From: an uncultured Paracoccaceae bacterium
Lineage (GTDB): Bacteria; Pseudomonadota; Alphaproteobacteria; Rhodobacterales; Rhodobacteraceae
Assembly: GCA_947493145.1 (NCBI GenBank)
Contig: CANLPZ010000002.1
Coordinates: 395,364-459,363 of the forward strand
Reading direction: 5' to 3'
Length of the DNA: 64,000 bases
A program made the translations under genes and the position numbers. Positions 46,214-54,801 of this stretch are shown in pieces. The stretch's first letter is position 1. Each line of letters starts with the position of its first letter. The notes below the pieces were generated by a model that saw only the letters and a list, made by a program, of their open reading frames with translations, made no database searches and was not told where the DNA came from.

Positions 46214-47371
46214 CTATTTACGCGCAGAAATTGCGTCTGCAAAACGTTCGAACAGGTAATAACTGTCTTGTGGCCCTGGGCTTGCCTCTGGGTGGTATTG
46301 AACCGAAAAGACAGGGCGATCTTTCATTCGAATGCCACAGTTCGACCCATCAAACAGCGAAACATGGGTTTCTTTTACGTTATCAGGCAGCGTTTCCGCA
46401 TCGACCGCGAACCCGTGGTTCATCGACGTGATTTCGACTTTACCGGTTTCGTTGTCTTTCACCGGATGGTTGGCACCGTGGTGGCCGTGGTTCATTTTGA
46501 TCGTTTTCGCACCAAGCGCCAATGCCAGCATTTGGTGCCCAAGGCAAATCCCGAAAACGGGGACATCGGATTGATCCAGAACGCCTTTGATCATCGGAAC
46601 CGCATATTCACCGGTCGCAGCAGGGTCACCTGGGCCGTTAGACAAGAAAACGCCATCGGGATTGTGGGCCAGAACTTCTTCTGTTGTGGCTGTTGCGGGC
46701 AATACAGTTACGTCGCATCCCGCAGACGCAAGACAGCGTAGGATGTTCCGTTTTGCACCGAAATCAACGGCAACAACTTTGTGACCTTTGCTGTCGCGTT
46801 TGGGAAATCCATCAGGCCACGCCCATCGCATTTCATCCCATTGGTAAGATTGCGCACATGTGACTTCTTTGGCCAAATCCAGACCTTCGAGGCCGGAAAA
46901 CCCGCGGGCGGCGGCGACCAACGCTTCGACATCAAAGTTTCCGTCAGGATTATGCGCAATCGCAACATGCGGCGCACCTTGTTGGCGAATGGCCCGTGTC
47001 AAACGTCGGGTATCAATACCGCCAATTGCAATTCGACCGCGTTTGGCCAGCCAGTCAGACAATTCTTCCGCAGATCGCCAATTTGACGGCTCTGTTGGGT
47101 CCCATTTGACGACCATGCCGGCAGCAACTGGATCGGATGTTTCGTCATCTTCGGGGTTCACACCCACGTTGCCAATATGTGGGAAGGTAAAGGTAACAAC
47201 CTGACCAGCATAGGACGGATCGGTCATAATCTCTTGGTATCCGGTCATTGCCGTGTTGAAACACAGCTCGGCCTCGGTCTGGCCAGTTGCGCCAAATCCT
47301 TTACCATAAAAGATTGAGCCGTCGGCCAGTGCCAAACAGGCGGTTGGGGTTGTAGTTTCAGTTCCAGACAT
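46214..47371 (-). CDS. carA: carbamoyl-phosphate synthase small subunit
   Basis: The 385-residue protein is the glutaminase subunit of carbamoyl-phosphate synthase, feeding arginine and pyrimidine synthesis. The N-terminal domain shows LALADGSIFYGKGFGATG and FNTAMTGYQEIMTDPSYAGQ. The class I amidotransferase domain has the catalytic Cys in VFGICLGHQMLALALGAKT and the His/Glu pair in SVQYHPEASPGP. GGGGAG eight bases upstream supports the ATG. The large-subunit gene carB is not in this window. It is divergent from the YqeY gene across 171 bases. Confidence 0.97.
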   Translation of the reverse strand: MSGTETTTPTACLALADGSIFYGKGFGATGQTEAELCFNTAMTGYQEIMTDPSYAGQVVTFTFPHIGNVGVNPEDDETSDPVAAGMVVKWDPTEPSNWRSAEELSDWLAKRGRIAIGGIDTRRLTRAIRQQGAPHVAIAHNPDGNFDVEALVAAARGFSGLEGLDLAKEVTCAQSYQWDEMRWAWPDGFPKRDSKGHKVVAVDFGAKRNILRCLASAGCDVTVLPATATTEEVLAHNPDGVFLSNGPGDPAATGEYAVPMIKGVLDQSDVPVFGICLGHQMLALALGAKTIKMNHGHHGANHPVKDNETGKVEITSMNHGFAVDAETLPDNVKETHVSLFDGSNCGIRMKDRPVFSVQYHPEASPGPQDSYYLFERFADAISARK

Positions 47372-47542
47372 CGTGACGACTCCCCTGTGCGCAAATTGTC
47401 GGGAAACTACGTCCAGTACATCAAAGCGTCAAGTCAGAAGCAAATTTGGAAATTGTTTTAAATCAATGATTTAGTATTTTTCCCAAAGGTTGATTTCGAA
47501 AAAGGCTTTGTATAGGGTCGCGGCCTCACGCAACCCATAGGG

Positions 47543-48013
47543 ATGGCATCACAAATGAGCCTGCAAAATCGTATCCAAACGGAAATGAAGAACGCCATGC
47601 GCAACAAGGACACTTTGCGCTTGTCTGCAATCCGTTTGATCAATGCCGCGATCAAAGACAAAGAAATTGCTGCCCGCGCCGGTGACGATGCGCCTGCGAT
47701 TGGGGATGATGATGTTTTGGCCATTCTTGGCAAGATGGTGAAACAACGCCAAGAAAGCGCGCGCGCCTACGAAGAGGGCGGTCGTATTGAGCTGGCAGAA
47801 CAAGAACGCAAAGAGATTGCTGTGATCGAAGACTTTTTGCCCGCGCAGTTGGACGATGATGAAACCGCCGCTGCTGTTGATGCCGCAATCGCAGATGTCG
47901 GTGCTGAAAGCATCCGAGACATGGGGAAAGTCATGGGCGCCTTGAAATCCAAATACACGGGCCAAATGGATTTCGGTAAAGTTGGCCCGTTGGTAAAAGG
48001 AAAATTGGGTTAA
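47543..48013 (+). CDS. GatB/YqeY domain protein
   Basis: The protein of up to 156 residues matches the YqeY family: LQNRIQTEMKNAMRNKDTLRLSAIRLINAAIKDKEI, KMVKQRQESARAYEEGGRIELAEQERKEI and a C-terminal MGKVMGALKSKYTGQMDFGKVGPLVKGKL. The latter is the helical domain shared with the tail of GatB, which in GatCAB contacts tRNA. Free-standing YqeY proteins are conserved but of uncertain function, perhaps tRNA-related. A second ATG four codons in is an equally good start; neither has a clear ribosome site. A weak promoter (TTGATT at 47490, TATAGG at 47511, 15-base spacer) lies upstream. Confidence 0.88.
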   Translation: MASQMSLQNRIQTEMKNAMRNKDTLRLSAIRLINAAIKDKEIAARAGDDAPAIGDDDVLAILGKMVKQRQESARAYEEGGRIELAEQERKEIAVIEDFLPAQLDDDETAAAVDAAIADVGAESIRDMGKVMGALKSKYTGQMDFGKVGPLVKGKLG

Positions 48014-48235
48014 TCCCCGTTTTCCAACATGCGCCGGATTTTCACGGCTTTTTCAAAATGGTCAAGTTGGTGGGTTTCGATCCACCATTTGGCAAACGCC
48101 ATGAGCGTCGCCGGATCATCGTTTTTGTTGGCAAAAAACGCGTAAAAAGACAGACCTACGTTGTCGCCCTTTTGGTCGATTTTTTTTGGTGCAAACAGAA
48201 ATTGCTTTGGCGCGTATTGTGTTTGGTAAAGTCAT
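48010..48235 (-). pseudogene. small conserved-looking gene disrupted by a frameshift in an A8 run
   Basis: Read leftward, an ATG opens MTLPNTIRAKAISVCTKK, which then meets eight consecutive A (plus-strand T run 48180-48187). The frame that starts there would soon stop. The next frame continues with IDQKGDNVGLSFYAFFANKN, then WWIETHQLDHFEKAVKIRRM, and ends at a TAA overlapping the YqeY stop. With seven A instead of eight, the reading would be one 74-residue protein, resembling from memory a short Rhodobacterales family labelled DUF6500 (unverified). No start codon exists in the downstream frame. It follows the DUF2244 gene by eight bases, so it sits in the same transcript. Confidence 0.7.
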
Positions 48236-48243
48236 ATTCGATC

Positions 48244-48732
48244 TTATGTGGTTTTGAGGTCTGAAAATTTCTGTTGCAGCTCCGCATAAAGCTGGGCGCG
48301 TTCCTCTTCGCTTAAAAACGACCCAAGCTCAACAGTTCGACCATTTCCCCGAAGGGTAATGTAATTCTTTACGGGCCCTGCCTCTTTTTCCAGTCCAAGT
48401 TCGACCCAATAGGTTTGTGCGTTCCACGTCAGCGTCGGACCCGTTTTCGGTCGGTGAACCAACGTTGCCACATCTTTGGTCAGGGTAAGTGTTTCCAATA
48501 TTTGCCCGTCTCGAAAACTACGCTGAATGGCGTAAATGATGGCAACAACCGTGATCGCAAAAAAACCGAGCAAGACCCATAATACTGTACTGCCAACCAC
48601 CGCCAAAAGCGGGAACAGAAATAAGGCGCAGCTTATTAGGATAAAACGGTGAAAGTCGCGTTTTGACAGGGATCGGTATGGCCATGCTTGCAGCACGTTT
48701 CGATCAGTGGATGTGGACCATTCATAGGGCAT
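48244..48732 (-). CDS. DUF2244 family membrane protein
   Basis: The 162-residue protein has two adjacent hydrophobic helices (about residues 30-70, FILISCALFLFPLLAVVGSTVLWVLLGFF) and a cytoplasmic C-terminal part with TLTWNAQTYWVELGLEK and a terminal helix SFLSEEERAQLYAELQQKF. This matches the DUF2244 integral membrane family common in alphaproteobacteria near cytochrome oxidase genes. Its biochemical function is unknown. It lies downstream of ctaD on the same strand, but the ctaD terminator separates them, so it probably has its own promoter in the 255-base gap. Confidence 0.85.
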   Translation of the reverse strand: MPYEWSTSTDRNVLQAWPYRSLSKRDFHRFILISCALFLFPLLAVVGSTVLWVLLGFFAITVVAIIYAIQRSFRDGQILETLTLTKDVATLVHRPKTGPTLTWNAQTYWVELGLEKEAGPVKNYITLRGNGRTVELGSFLSEEERAQLYAELQQKFSDLKTT

Positions 48733-48935
48733 AAAATTGAATGTAAAGCTATGGTGTCAAACCTCAACGATCCGAATTGTCGCGTCACATTTTCCGACAG
48801 CGGTCAAAGGTGTGTTATAAACCAGCTCCAGTGATACGTTGTTTACTGCCTTAAACAGCAGGTCGGCAGGTCCATTCAGGGGGACTCAATCTACGGTCTT
48901 TCTAACCACAGTATGTGATTTGCGCCGTCGCCGAG

Positions 48936-48965
48936 AAAAAAGGCCCCGCAATTGCGAGGCCTTTT
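48936..48965 (-). terminator. intrinsic terminator of ctaD
   Basis: AAAAGGCC and GGCCTTTT flank an inner CGCA/TGCG stem about 22 bases after the ctaD stop. Read leftward it ends in a U-tract encoded by AAAAAA at 48936-48941; the right flank also has four T. The rest of the 255-base gap to the DUF2244 gene shows no gene. Confidence 0.8.
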
Positions 48966-48987
48966 GTCTGTTTCTTTTAAGCGACGC

Positions 48988-50661
48988 TTAGTGTGCGTGG
49001 CCTTTGTCCCAGTCTTCTTGCTTTGGCAAGATTTCGAAGGTGTGCTCCGGAGGAGGGGACGGCAAAGTCCATTCCAACGTATCCGCATATTCGTTCCATG
49101 GGTTGTTTTCGGTCACACGGCGTCCTGCCAACAATGTGTATGCAATCACACCGATGAAGAACACGAATGACGCAAAGGATAGGAACGCACCCCAGCTTGA
49201 AACATAGTTCCAATACGCGAATGCTTCTGGGTAATCGATGTAACGACGTGGCATACCCTGACGGCCCAAGAAGTGCTGTGGGAAGAATGTCAGGTTCGCA
49301 CCGATGAACATTGCCCAGAAGTGCAACTTACCAGCCCATTCTGGATACATGCGGCCAGACATCTTTGGCAGGTAGAAATAAATACCGGCAAAGATACAGA
49401 ACACCGCACCCAATGACATAACGTAGTGGAAGTGTGCCACAACGTAGTATGTGTCGTGGTATGCGCGGTCGACACCTGCTTGTGACAGAACGATGCCTGT
49501 TACCCCACCAACGGTGAAGAGGAACAAGAACCCGAACGCCCATAGCATAGGTGTTTTGAACTCAACTGAGCCACCCCACATCGTTGCGATCCAAGAGAAG
49601 ATTTTCACCCCCGTTGGTACCGCAATCACCATGGTTGCCAGCATAAAGTAGGACTGTTGTGTCAGCGACATACCGACCGTGTACATGTGGTGTGCCCACA
49701 CGACGAAGCCCAAGCCACCAATTGCGATGATCGCCCAAACCATTGGTGCATAGCCAAACACCGGTTTTTTAGAAAACGTCGCGATAACGTGGCTGATGAT
49801 GCCGAAACCAGGAAGAATGATGATGTATACCTCTGGGTGGCCAAAGAACCACAAGATGTGTTGGTACAACACCGGATCACCACCACCAGCAGGATCAAAG
49901 AATGTCGTGCCGAAATTACGGTCTGTCAGCAACATCGTGATCGCACCGGCCAATACTGGTAGTGCCAACAGGATCAACCAACCGGTTACAAAGATCGACC
50001 ATGAGAACAATGGAACCTTAAACAAGGTCATGCCCGGTGTCCGCATGTTCAGGAATGTTGTGATGATGTTAATCGCACCAAGGATCGATGACGCCCCAGA
50101 AACGTGAACGGCAAAGATCGCGAGATCCATAGATGTTCCTGCCTCAGATGTGGACAGCGGCGGATACAATACCCAACCAACGCCAGAACCAAGCTGGCCG
50201 TTGCCACCCGGTGCAAGCATGGACGCAACACCCAAACATACACCAGTCACATAAAGCCAGAATGAAAGGTTGTTCAAACGTGGGAACGCCATGTCCGGCG
50301 CACCGATTTGCAACGGCATGAAATAGTTACCAAACCCGCCGAAAAGCGCAGGAATAACAACAAAGAACATCATCAAGACACCGTGGTAGGTGATCATAAC
50401 GTTCCATAGGTGCCCGTTTGGCGTACATGGGTTGCCGGCATCTGCGATGAAACGCGCGCCTTCCAAACACATGTATTGAACCCCAGGGTTCATCAGCTCC
50501 AAGCGCATGTAAACGGTAAATAGGACCGAGATGAAGCCGACGATGCCGGCTACGAAAAGGTACAAAATACCAATGTCTTTGTGGTTTGTGGACATGAACC
50601 AGCGCGTGAAAAACCCGCGGTTGTCTTCATGTTCGTGCCCGTGTGCGGCTGCGTCGGCCAT
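48988..50661 (-). CDS. ctaD: cytochrome c oxidase subunit I (aa3 type)
   Basis: The 557-residue protein has twelve membrane helices and all heme-copper oxidase subunit I landmarks: the low-spin heme His region [20 protein letters not shown], the CuB and cross-linked His-Tyr region [31 protein letters not shown] with the CuB His pair, and [20 protein letters not shown] with the heme a/a3 ligands. It reduces O2 to water and pumps protons. It stands alone: no ctaC, ctaE or assembly genes adjoin it, as is usual for ctaD in Rhodobacterales. The 264 bases upstream contain no gene. Confidence 0.97.
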   Translation of the reverse strand: MADAAAHGHEHEDNRGFFTRWFMSTNHKDIGILYLFVAGIVGFISVLFTVYMRLELMNPGVQYMCLEGARFIADAGNPCTPNGHLWNVMITYHGVLMMFFVVIPALFGGFGNYFMPLQIGAPDMAFPRLNNLSFWLYVTGVCLGVASMLAPGGNGQLGSGVGWVLYPPLSTSEAGTSMDLAIFAVHVSGASSILGAINIITTFLNMRTPGMTLFKVPLFSWSIFVTGWLILLALPVLAGAITMLLTDRNFGTTFFDPAGGGDPVLYQHILWFFGHPEVYIIILPGFGIISHVIATFSKKPVFGYAPMVWAIIAIGGLGFVVWAHHMYTVGMSLTQQSYFMLATMVIAVPTGVKIFSWIATMWGGSVEFKTPMLWAFGFLFLFTVGGVTGIVLSQAGVDRAYHDTYYVVAHFHYVMSLGAVFCIFAGIYFYLPKMSGRMYPEWAGKLHFWAMFIGANLTFFPQHFLGRQGMPRRYIDYPEAFAYWNYVSSWGAFLSFASFVFFIGVIAYTLLAGRRVTENNPWNEYADTLEWTLPSPPPEHTFEILPKQEDWDKGHAH

Positions 50662-50925
50662 ATGGCTCTCCCAAGTCTTGAGTGGCTATCGAGCAAACGC
50701 GAGTCGCATTTTGCCCGTATTCTTCGAGTTGCTTCTAATTGGGTCTAACACATCCCGCAATGTCTGAGGCGTTAAAAAGCTGGGATAAATTGGCGCACCT
50801 TGGGGGGAAGGGAGCTTCACTAAAGCCAGTCCATTGCTTCGCAGATGGTAGAGATTGCATTTTCGCCTTTTGGGTCGTTCGAAATTTGGATATTCAATGA
50901 ATAGTTGATTTCTTTTGGCTAAGTT

Positions 50926-51582
50926 ATGATGGCATATTTATTTTTCCTGATTATTTTTGTCACAATCTTCTGGCTTGGAGTTCAGGTTTTAGGGGGGCGT
51001 AATTCTCGTGCAAGCGCGCCAACAAAGAAGTCTGAGGCAAAAAACGTTCGCGAACTTACTTATTCTGATCTCAAACGCGGAAAATCTTTTGAAGCCGAAA
51101 CAGCTAAATTTTCGAAAAAAACAACGATTGTTCGGGGCCCTGCTTACGTCATTGACGGCGATTCAATCGTGATCAAAAAAACTCAAATCAGGCTCTTCGG
51201 TATAGATGCACCCGAGTTGAACCATCCTTATGGGAAAAAAGCAAAGTGGGAACTCGTAAAACTCTGCAAAGGAAACGAAATTTCTGCTGAGATTTTGCAA
51301 ACTGATCATTTCGAGAGAACTGTTGCACGCTGTTCGCTGCCAGATGGAAGCGACTTGTCGGCAGAAATGGTAAAAAGAGGGTTGGCTATTGATTGGCCGA
51401 AATTTTCAGGAGGCGTATATGAACATCTCGAAATTCCAGGGGTCAGAAAGAAGCTATGGCTAGCTGATGCTAGGCAAAAAGGTCGCATGTTTGTTTGGGA
51501 TCGGTTTGACGAACGCAATTCGAAGCTGCAGGAAAAGAAAGGCGAGGTTGAAGAAACCATAGATATTGGAAAGAATAATTGA
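50926..51582 (+). CDS. thermonuclease-like (SNase) protein with membrane anchor
   Basis: The 218-residue protein has an N-terminal hydrophobic helix (MMAYLFFLIIFVTIFWLGVQVLG), a Lys/Ser-rich linker and a staphylococcal-nuclease OB fold from about residue 75. This contains AYVIDGDSIVIKKTQIRLFGIDAPE and ERTVARCSLPDGSDLSAEMVKRGLA. The Asp in IDGDS, Asp in GIDAPE and Glu/Arg in ERTVAR correspond to the Ca-binding and catalytic residues. It probably sits on the outer face of the inner membrane. Its DNA is clearly AT-rich compared with neighbours (51061-51120 has 20 G+C of 60) and uses AGA/AGG for Arg five times, which suggests recent acquisition. An ATG one codon later is equally possible. Confidence 0.87.
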   Translation: MMAYLFFLIIFVTIFWLGVQVLGGRNSRASAPTKKSEAKNVRELTYSDLKRGKSFEAETAKFSKKTTIVRGPAYVIDGDSIVIKKTQIRLFGIDAPELNHPYGKKAKWELVKLCKGNEISAEILQTDHFERTVARCSLPDGSDLSAEMVKRGLAIDWPKFSGGVYEHLEIPGVRKKLWLADARQKGRMFVWDRFDERNSKLQEKKGEVEETIDIGKNN

Positions 51583-51591
51583 GATTGGTTT

Positions 51592-52260
51592 TTAGAGCGA
51601 GTGGCTCTGTTTCGCCTCAAAAACCTCCCCAAAGGTCTTTTTCAACGCGACATCCACATCCCCCATCGTCACCGGCAACCCCAGATCGACCAAGCTGGTC
51701 ACTCCGTGCTCGGAAATCCCACAGGGGACGATCCCGTCGAAATGCGATAAATCCGGTTCCACGTTGATCGACAGCCCGTGAAAACTCACCCATTTGCGGA
51801 TACGGATGCCAAGGGCAGCGATTTTGTCTTCGGCTTTGGCCCCCGTGATGGTCAGCGGTTTATCATCGCGTTCCACCCAGACGCCGACACGGCCCTCTCG
51901 AACTTCGCCCTCCACGTTGAACTGATCCAACGCCAAAATGATCCAGCGTTCTAAATCATGGACAAATTTGCGAATGTCTTTGCCGCGTTTTTCAACGTCC
52001 AAAATGACATAGGCCACCCGTTGCCCCGGTCCGTGGTATGTATATTGCCCACCGCGTTTGCTGGTATAGACCGGAAAACGGTCAGGATCGGTCAGGTCCG
52101 CGACATCCGCTGACGTTCCCGCGGTGTAAAGCGGTGGATGTTCGACCAACCAAATTGCCTCATTTGCGGTACCGGCGCGCACGTCGGCTGCACGGGTTTC
52201 CATCCATGCAACGGCGTCGTCGTAATCGGTCAGCCCGTCGGCCGTTATCCAGTCTACCAT
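51592..52260 (-). CDS. lipB: lipoyl(octanoyl) transferase
   Basis: The 222-residue protein moves octanoyl from acyl carrier protein to lipoyl domains. Diagnostic stretches are [38 protein letters not shown], the [25 protein letters not shown] segment with the active-site Lys, and [15 protein letters not shown] with the catalytic Cys. Its products serve GcvH, encoded about 6 kb away in this window, as well as 2-oxoacid dehydrogenases. It follows the LytTR regulator gene by seven bases on the same strand, probably in one transcript, and converges with the nuclease gene. Confidence 0.96.
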   Translation of the reverse strand: MVDWITADGLTDYDDAVAWMETRAADVRAGTANEAIWLVEHPPLYTAGTSADVADLTDPDRFPVYTSKRGGQYTYHGPGQRVAYVILDVEKRGKDIRKFVHDLERWIILALDQFNVEGEVREGRVGVWVERDDKPLTITGAKAEDKIAALGIRIRKWVSFHGLSINVEPDLSHFDGIVPCGISEHGVTSLVDLGLPVTMGDVDVALKKTFGEVFEAKQSHSL

Positions 52261-52267
52261 CGTCTTT

Positions 52268-53062
52268 TCACGGCAAAAACGCCGCCTCCTTTACCGCAGG
52301 GACATATGTACGACTGACAGGTATGTCACGTCCATCTGACAAAGTTAACACCGCGCGTGCCCCATCGCGTTTTGCATTGGAAACAGCGTGAGTTGCGACC
52401 CAATGGGACCGATGGACCCGTAGCCCCTGTGTTGGCGCGGTTTCTTTGATCGCGTCGGCCAGCCGCATCAAAACCAATTCGGATCCTTTTGTCGTTGTGA
52501 CCTCGACGTAATGGTCTTGGACCGTCAACGACACCAGTTCACCGCGATTGGATAACGCCAAACGATCCAACAGCGCCGGTTGTGGGGCCAAGTTCGGTTC
52601 CGGTTCTGTTTTGGATATTTCACGGCCGATTAAAACATTGGCAAAGGTTATGACGATTGAAAGGAAAAGAATATTTAATGACAGGATTTGGAAATATGGC
52701 ATTTCAAATGGGTAAAGCCCGAAAACGACCCAGTTCACAAGTAGGATATAAATGGTCACGTCAATGCCGACCCCAATGCCAGCGAGCGTGATCTTCAACC
52801 AATCTGGCAAACGTGTCGGCGCAAGGATCACGTTTATCGCCGTCGCGACAAAGGTGCCCAGTGTATGGGTCGTTACACAAACAAAGACCCAAAACAAAAG
52901 TAACGGGACACGACCTATGGTGTCACCAGACCCGAACGGTGAAACCACTCCGAGTATAATTCCGGCGGAAATCATGCCAATCCAAACGGCTCGGTTTTGT
53001 AATCTGTTTTGCGTTTCGCGAAGCGCGAAATGAAATGGTGTTTCGTTCACGAATTGCTCCAC
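52268..53062 (-). CDS. LytTR-domain transcriptional regulator with membrane N-terminus
   Basis: The 264-residue protein has four hydrophobic helices in the first ~150 residues (starting [17 protein letters not shown]), then a LytTR DNA-binding domain from about 165. The latter contains [45 protein letters not shown] and [19 protein letters not shown]. Membrane-anchored LytTR regulators are common in alphaproteobacteria, but their signals are mostly unknown. It is divergent from a DUF2306 membrane protein across 85 bases, a typical arrangement for a regulator and its target, and it precedes lipB by seven bases. Confidence 0.9.
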   Translation of the reverse strand: MEQFVNETPFHFALRETQNRLQNRAVWIGMISAGIILGVVSPFGSGDTIGRVPLLLFWVFVCVTTHTLGTFVATAINVILAPTRLPDWLKITLAGIGVGIDVTIYILLVNWVVFGLYPFEMPYFQILSLNILFLSIVITFANVLIGREISKTEPEPNLAPQPALLDRLALSNRGELVSLTVQDHYVEVTTTKGSELVLMRLADAIKETAPTQGLRVHRSHWVATHAVSNAKRDGARAVLTLSDGRDIPVSRTYVPAVKEAAFLP

Positions 53063-53147
53063 CGGATTTACGAATACAGCGTCGAACTTGAGAAATAGAA
53101 TACCTAATTGTTCTAAAATTATTTTTGATTATCAAGGATGACCGCCA

Positions 53148-53651
53148 ATGACATCGGTTGAAATTTTCTTATCTCTTTCGCGACCGGTTCAAATCCATAT
53201 CATGTGCGCGCTTATCGCGGTCGCGATTGTTCCATTTGTATTGTGGCGACAACGCAAAGATACCCTGCACAAAATTGCTGGCTACACGTGGGTTTGCGCC
53301 ATGATTATAACGGCGATATCGTCATTTTGGATAAATGAAATCCGAATGGTCGGCGCCTTTGGTCCAATTCACATCTTGTCCGTCTTTACAATTTTCAGCG
53401 TCTTTTCTGCAGTCCGAAGCGCGATCAAGCGTGACTTTATAGCGCACTCTAAATCCATGCGCCAAATTGCGAAATACGCATTGGGTATCGCAGGAACGTT
53501 TGCGTTTTTGCCTGGACGTTTGATGAACAGACACGTTTTTGGCGAAAACGGAACACTTGGATTTGTACTTTTGGCGGGTGTCATAGGCGCTGGATTTGCA
53601 ATTTCATGGGCGCGGAACCGTCGCACCATCATGGTCGATCAAAGCGAATGA
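53148..53651 (+). CDS. DUF2306 family membrane protein
   Basis: The 167-residue protein has four hydrophobic helices with charged loops. QIHIMCALIAVAIVPFVLW, HKIAGYTWVCAMIITAISSFWI and FGPIHILSVFTIFSVFSAVRSA match the DUF2306 pattern, in which conserved His residues lie in or near the membrane. The function of the family is unknown. It is divergent from the LytTR regulator and is likely to be its target by analogy with similar pairs, which is an inference. A tRNA-Leu gene follows after 84 bases. Confidence 0.75.
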   Translation: MTSVEIFLSLSRPVQIHIMCALIAVAIVPFVLWRQRKDTLHKIAGYTWVCAMIITAISSFWINEIRMVGAFGPIHILSVFTIFSVFSAVRSAIKRDFIAHSKSMRQIAKYALGIAGTFAFLPGRLMNRHVFGENGTLGFVLLAGVIGAGFAISWARNRRTIMVDQSE

Positions 53652-53735
53652 AGCGGGTATCTTTGGATCGTCGCATTTTTGGTCTTCACATCACCAGTGG
53701 GCGCTAGTATTGAACGCGTTACCTAGTCAAGACTT

Positions 53736-53821
53736 GCGGTCGTGGCGGAACGGTAGACGCGCAGCGTTGAGGTCGCTGTGAGGTAACACTCGTGAGGGTT
53801 CAAATCCCTCCGACCGCACCA
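53736..53821 (+). tRNA. tRNA-Leu(GAG)
   Basis: GCGGTCG and CGACCGC form a perfect 7-bp acceptor stem with discriminator A and encoded CCA. CAGCG and CGCTG form the anticodon stem around the loop TTGAGGT, giving anticodon GAG, which reads CTC and CTT leucine codons. GAGGG/CCCTC with loop TTCAAAT is the T arm. The long variable arm (TGAGGTAACACTCGT) is expected of class II leucine tRNAs. Confidence 0.97.
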
Positions 53822-53899
53822 ATATTCCCTTTACCTCTGCAAGGCTTTTACGCACAGTCGTGCCAAATCTAAGTGTCGCGTTCGATGGGAGGACAAAAC

Positions 53900-54706
53900 A
53901 TGGCTTTGGAATTTTTTCAATTTCCTTACCTTGAAGACAACTATGGGGTTCTTATTCACGATCAGGCGTCAGGTGAAACGGCCTGCGTGGATGCAGGGGA
54001 GCCAGAGGCCGTGCTTGCGGCGCTAAAGTCGACAGGGTGGACGCTCACTCAGTTGTGGATCACGCATCACCATTGGGACCACACCGATGGGTTGCTCGCA
54101 GTGAAAAAAGCCACAGGCGCGCATGTGTTCGGGCCAAAATATAAAGGTGTCGAAAAACTTGGCGCGGAAGGGAGCGAGACCCGCGAGATTGAAATCGACG
54201 GCCTTGATACGCGCCTAGCGGAAGGCGATACATTTTCTTTTGCCGGTCATGACGTTCAGATACTTCATACGCCAGGCCACACAATGGATATGATTAATTT
54301 CTATATTCCATCCGAAAACACCGTCTTTACCGGCGATACGTTGTTTGTGATGGGGTGCGGGCGGTTGTTCGAAGGGTCGCCCGAATTGATGTGGAACGGA
54401 ATGCAAAAGCTGATGAAACTGCCATCTGAAACGGTTGTGTATTGTGCGCATGAATACACAAGCGGGAACGCGAGTTTTGCCCTGACTGTTGATCCGCAAA
54501 ATGCCGCGTTGAAATCGCGCGTTGCTGAGGTGGCCGCACTACGCGCTGAAAATAGACCGACGGTGCCGACAACATTGGCGCAGGAACTGGCGACCAATCC
54601 GTTTTTGCGTCCCGCTGACCCATCAATTCGCGCCCATTTAGGGATGGAACACGCAAGTGATGCAGAAGTATTTACCGAAATCCGGCTGCGAAAAGACAAC
54701 GCTTAA
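53900..54706 (+). CDS. gloB: hydroxyacylglutathione hydrolase (glyoxalase II)
   Basis: The 268-residue metallo-beta-lactamase-fold protein hydrolyses S-lactoylglutathione in methylglyoxal detoxification. It has the metal-binding ITHHHWDHTDGL (TxHxxxDH form), the HTPGHTMDMINFY strand, the TGDTLFVMGCGRLFEG segment with bridging Asp, VYCAHEYTSGNASFAL, and the C-terminal glyoxalase II domain ending NPFLRPADPSIR with the substrate-binding Arg. GGGAGG before the ATG fixes the start. It converges with gcvP. Confidence 0.94.
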   Translation: MALEFFQFPYLEDNYGVLIHDQASGETACVDAGEPEAVLAALKSTGWTLTQLWITHHHWDHTDGLLAVKKATGAHVFGPKYKGVEKLGAEGSETREIEIDGLDTRLAEGDTFSFAGHDVQILHTPGHTMDMINFYIPSENTVFTGDTLFVMGCGRLFEGSPELMWNGMQKLMKLPSETVVYCAHEYTSGNASFALTVDPQNAALKSRVAEVAALRAENRPTVPTTLAQELATNPFLRPADPSIRAHLGMEHASDAEVFTEIRLRKDNA

Positions 54707-54737
54707 TCACAAAAACAGATTGACTTGAACTAAAGGA

Positions 54738-54757
54738 GCGGCCCCAAAGAGGGCCGC
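54738..54757. terminator. hairpin between gloB and gcvP
   Basis: GCGGCCC and GGGCCGC form a strong 7-bp stem with a six-base loop between the two convergent stops. There is no U-tract on either side, so termination is likely only with help. Confidence 0.4.
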
Positions 54758-54801
54758 CCAATATGTTGAGTTCCTTTTGCAGACAGGGCCGTGACCTTAG
54801 C

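Noticed and set aside
50926..51582. Nuclease gene as part of a defence island
   Set aside because: Its neighbours are ctaD and lipB; there is no other defence, toxin or mobile gene in the area.
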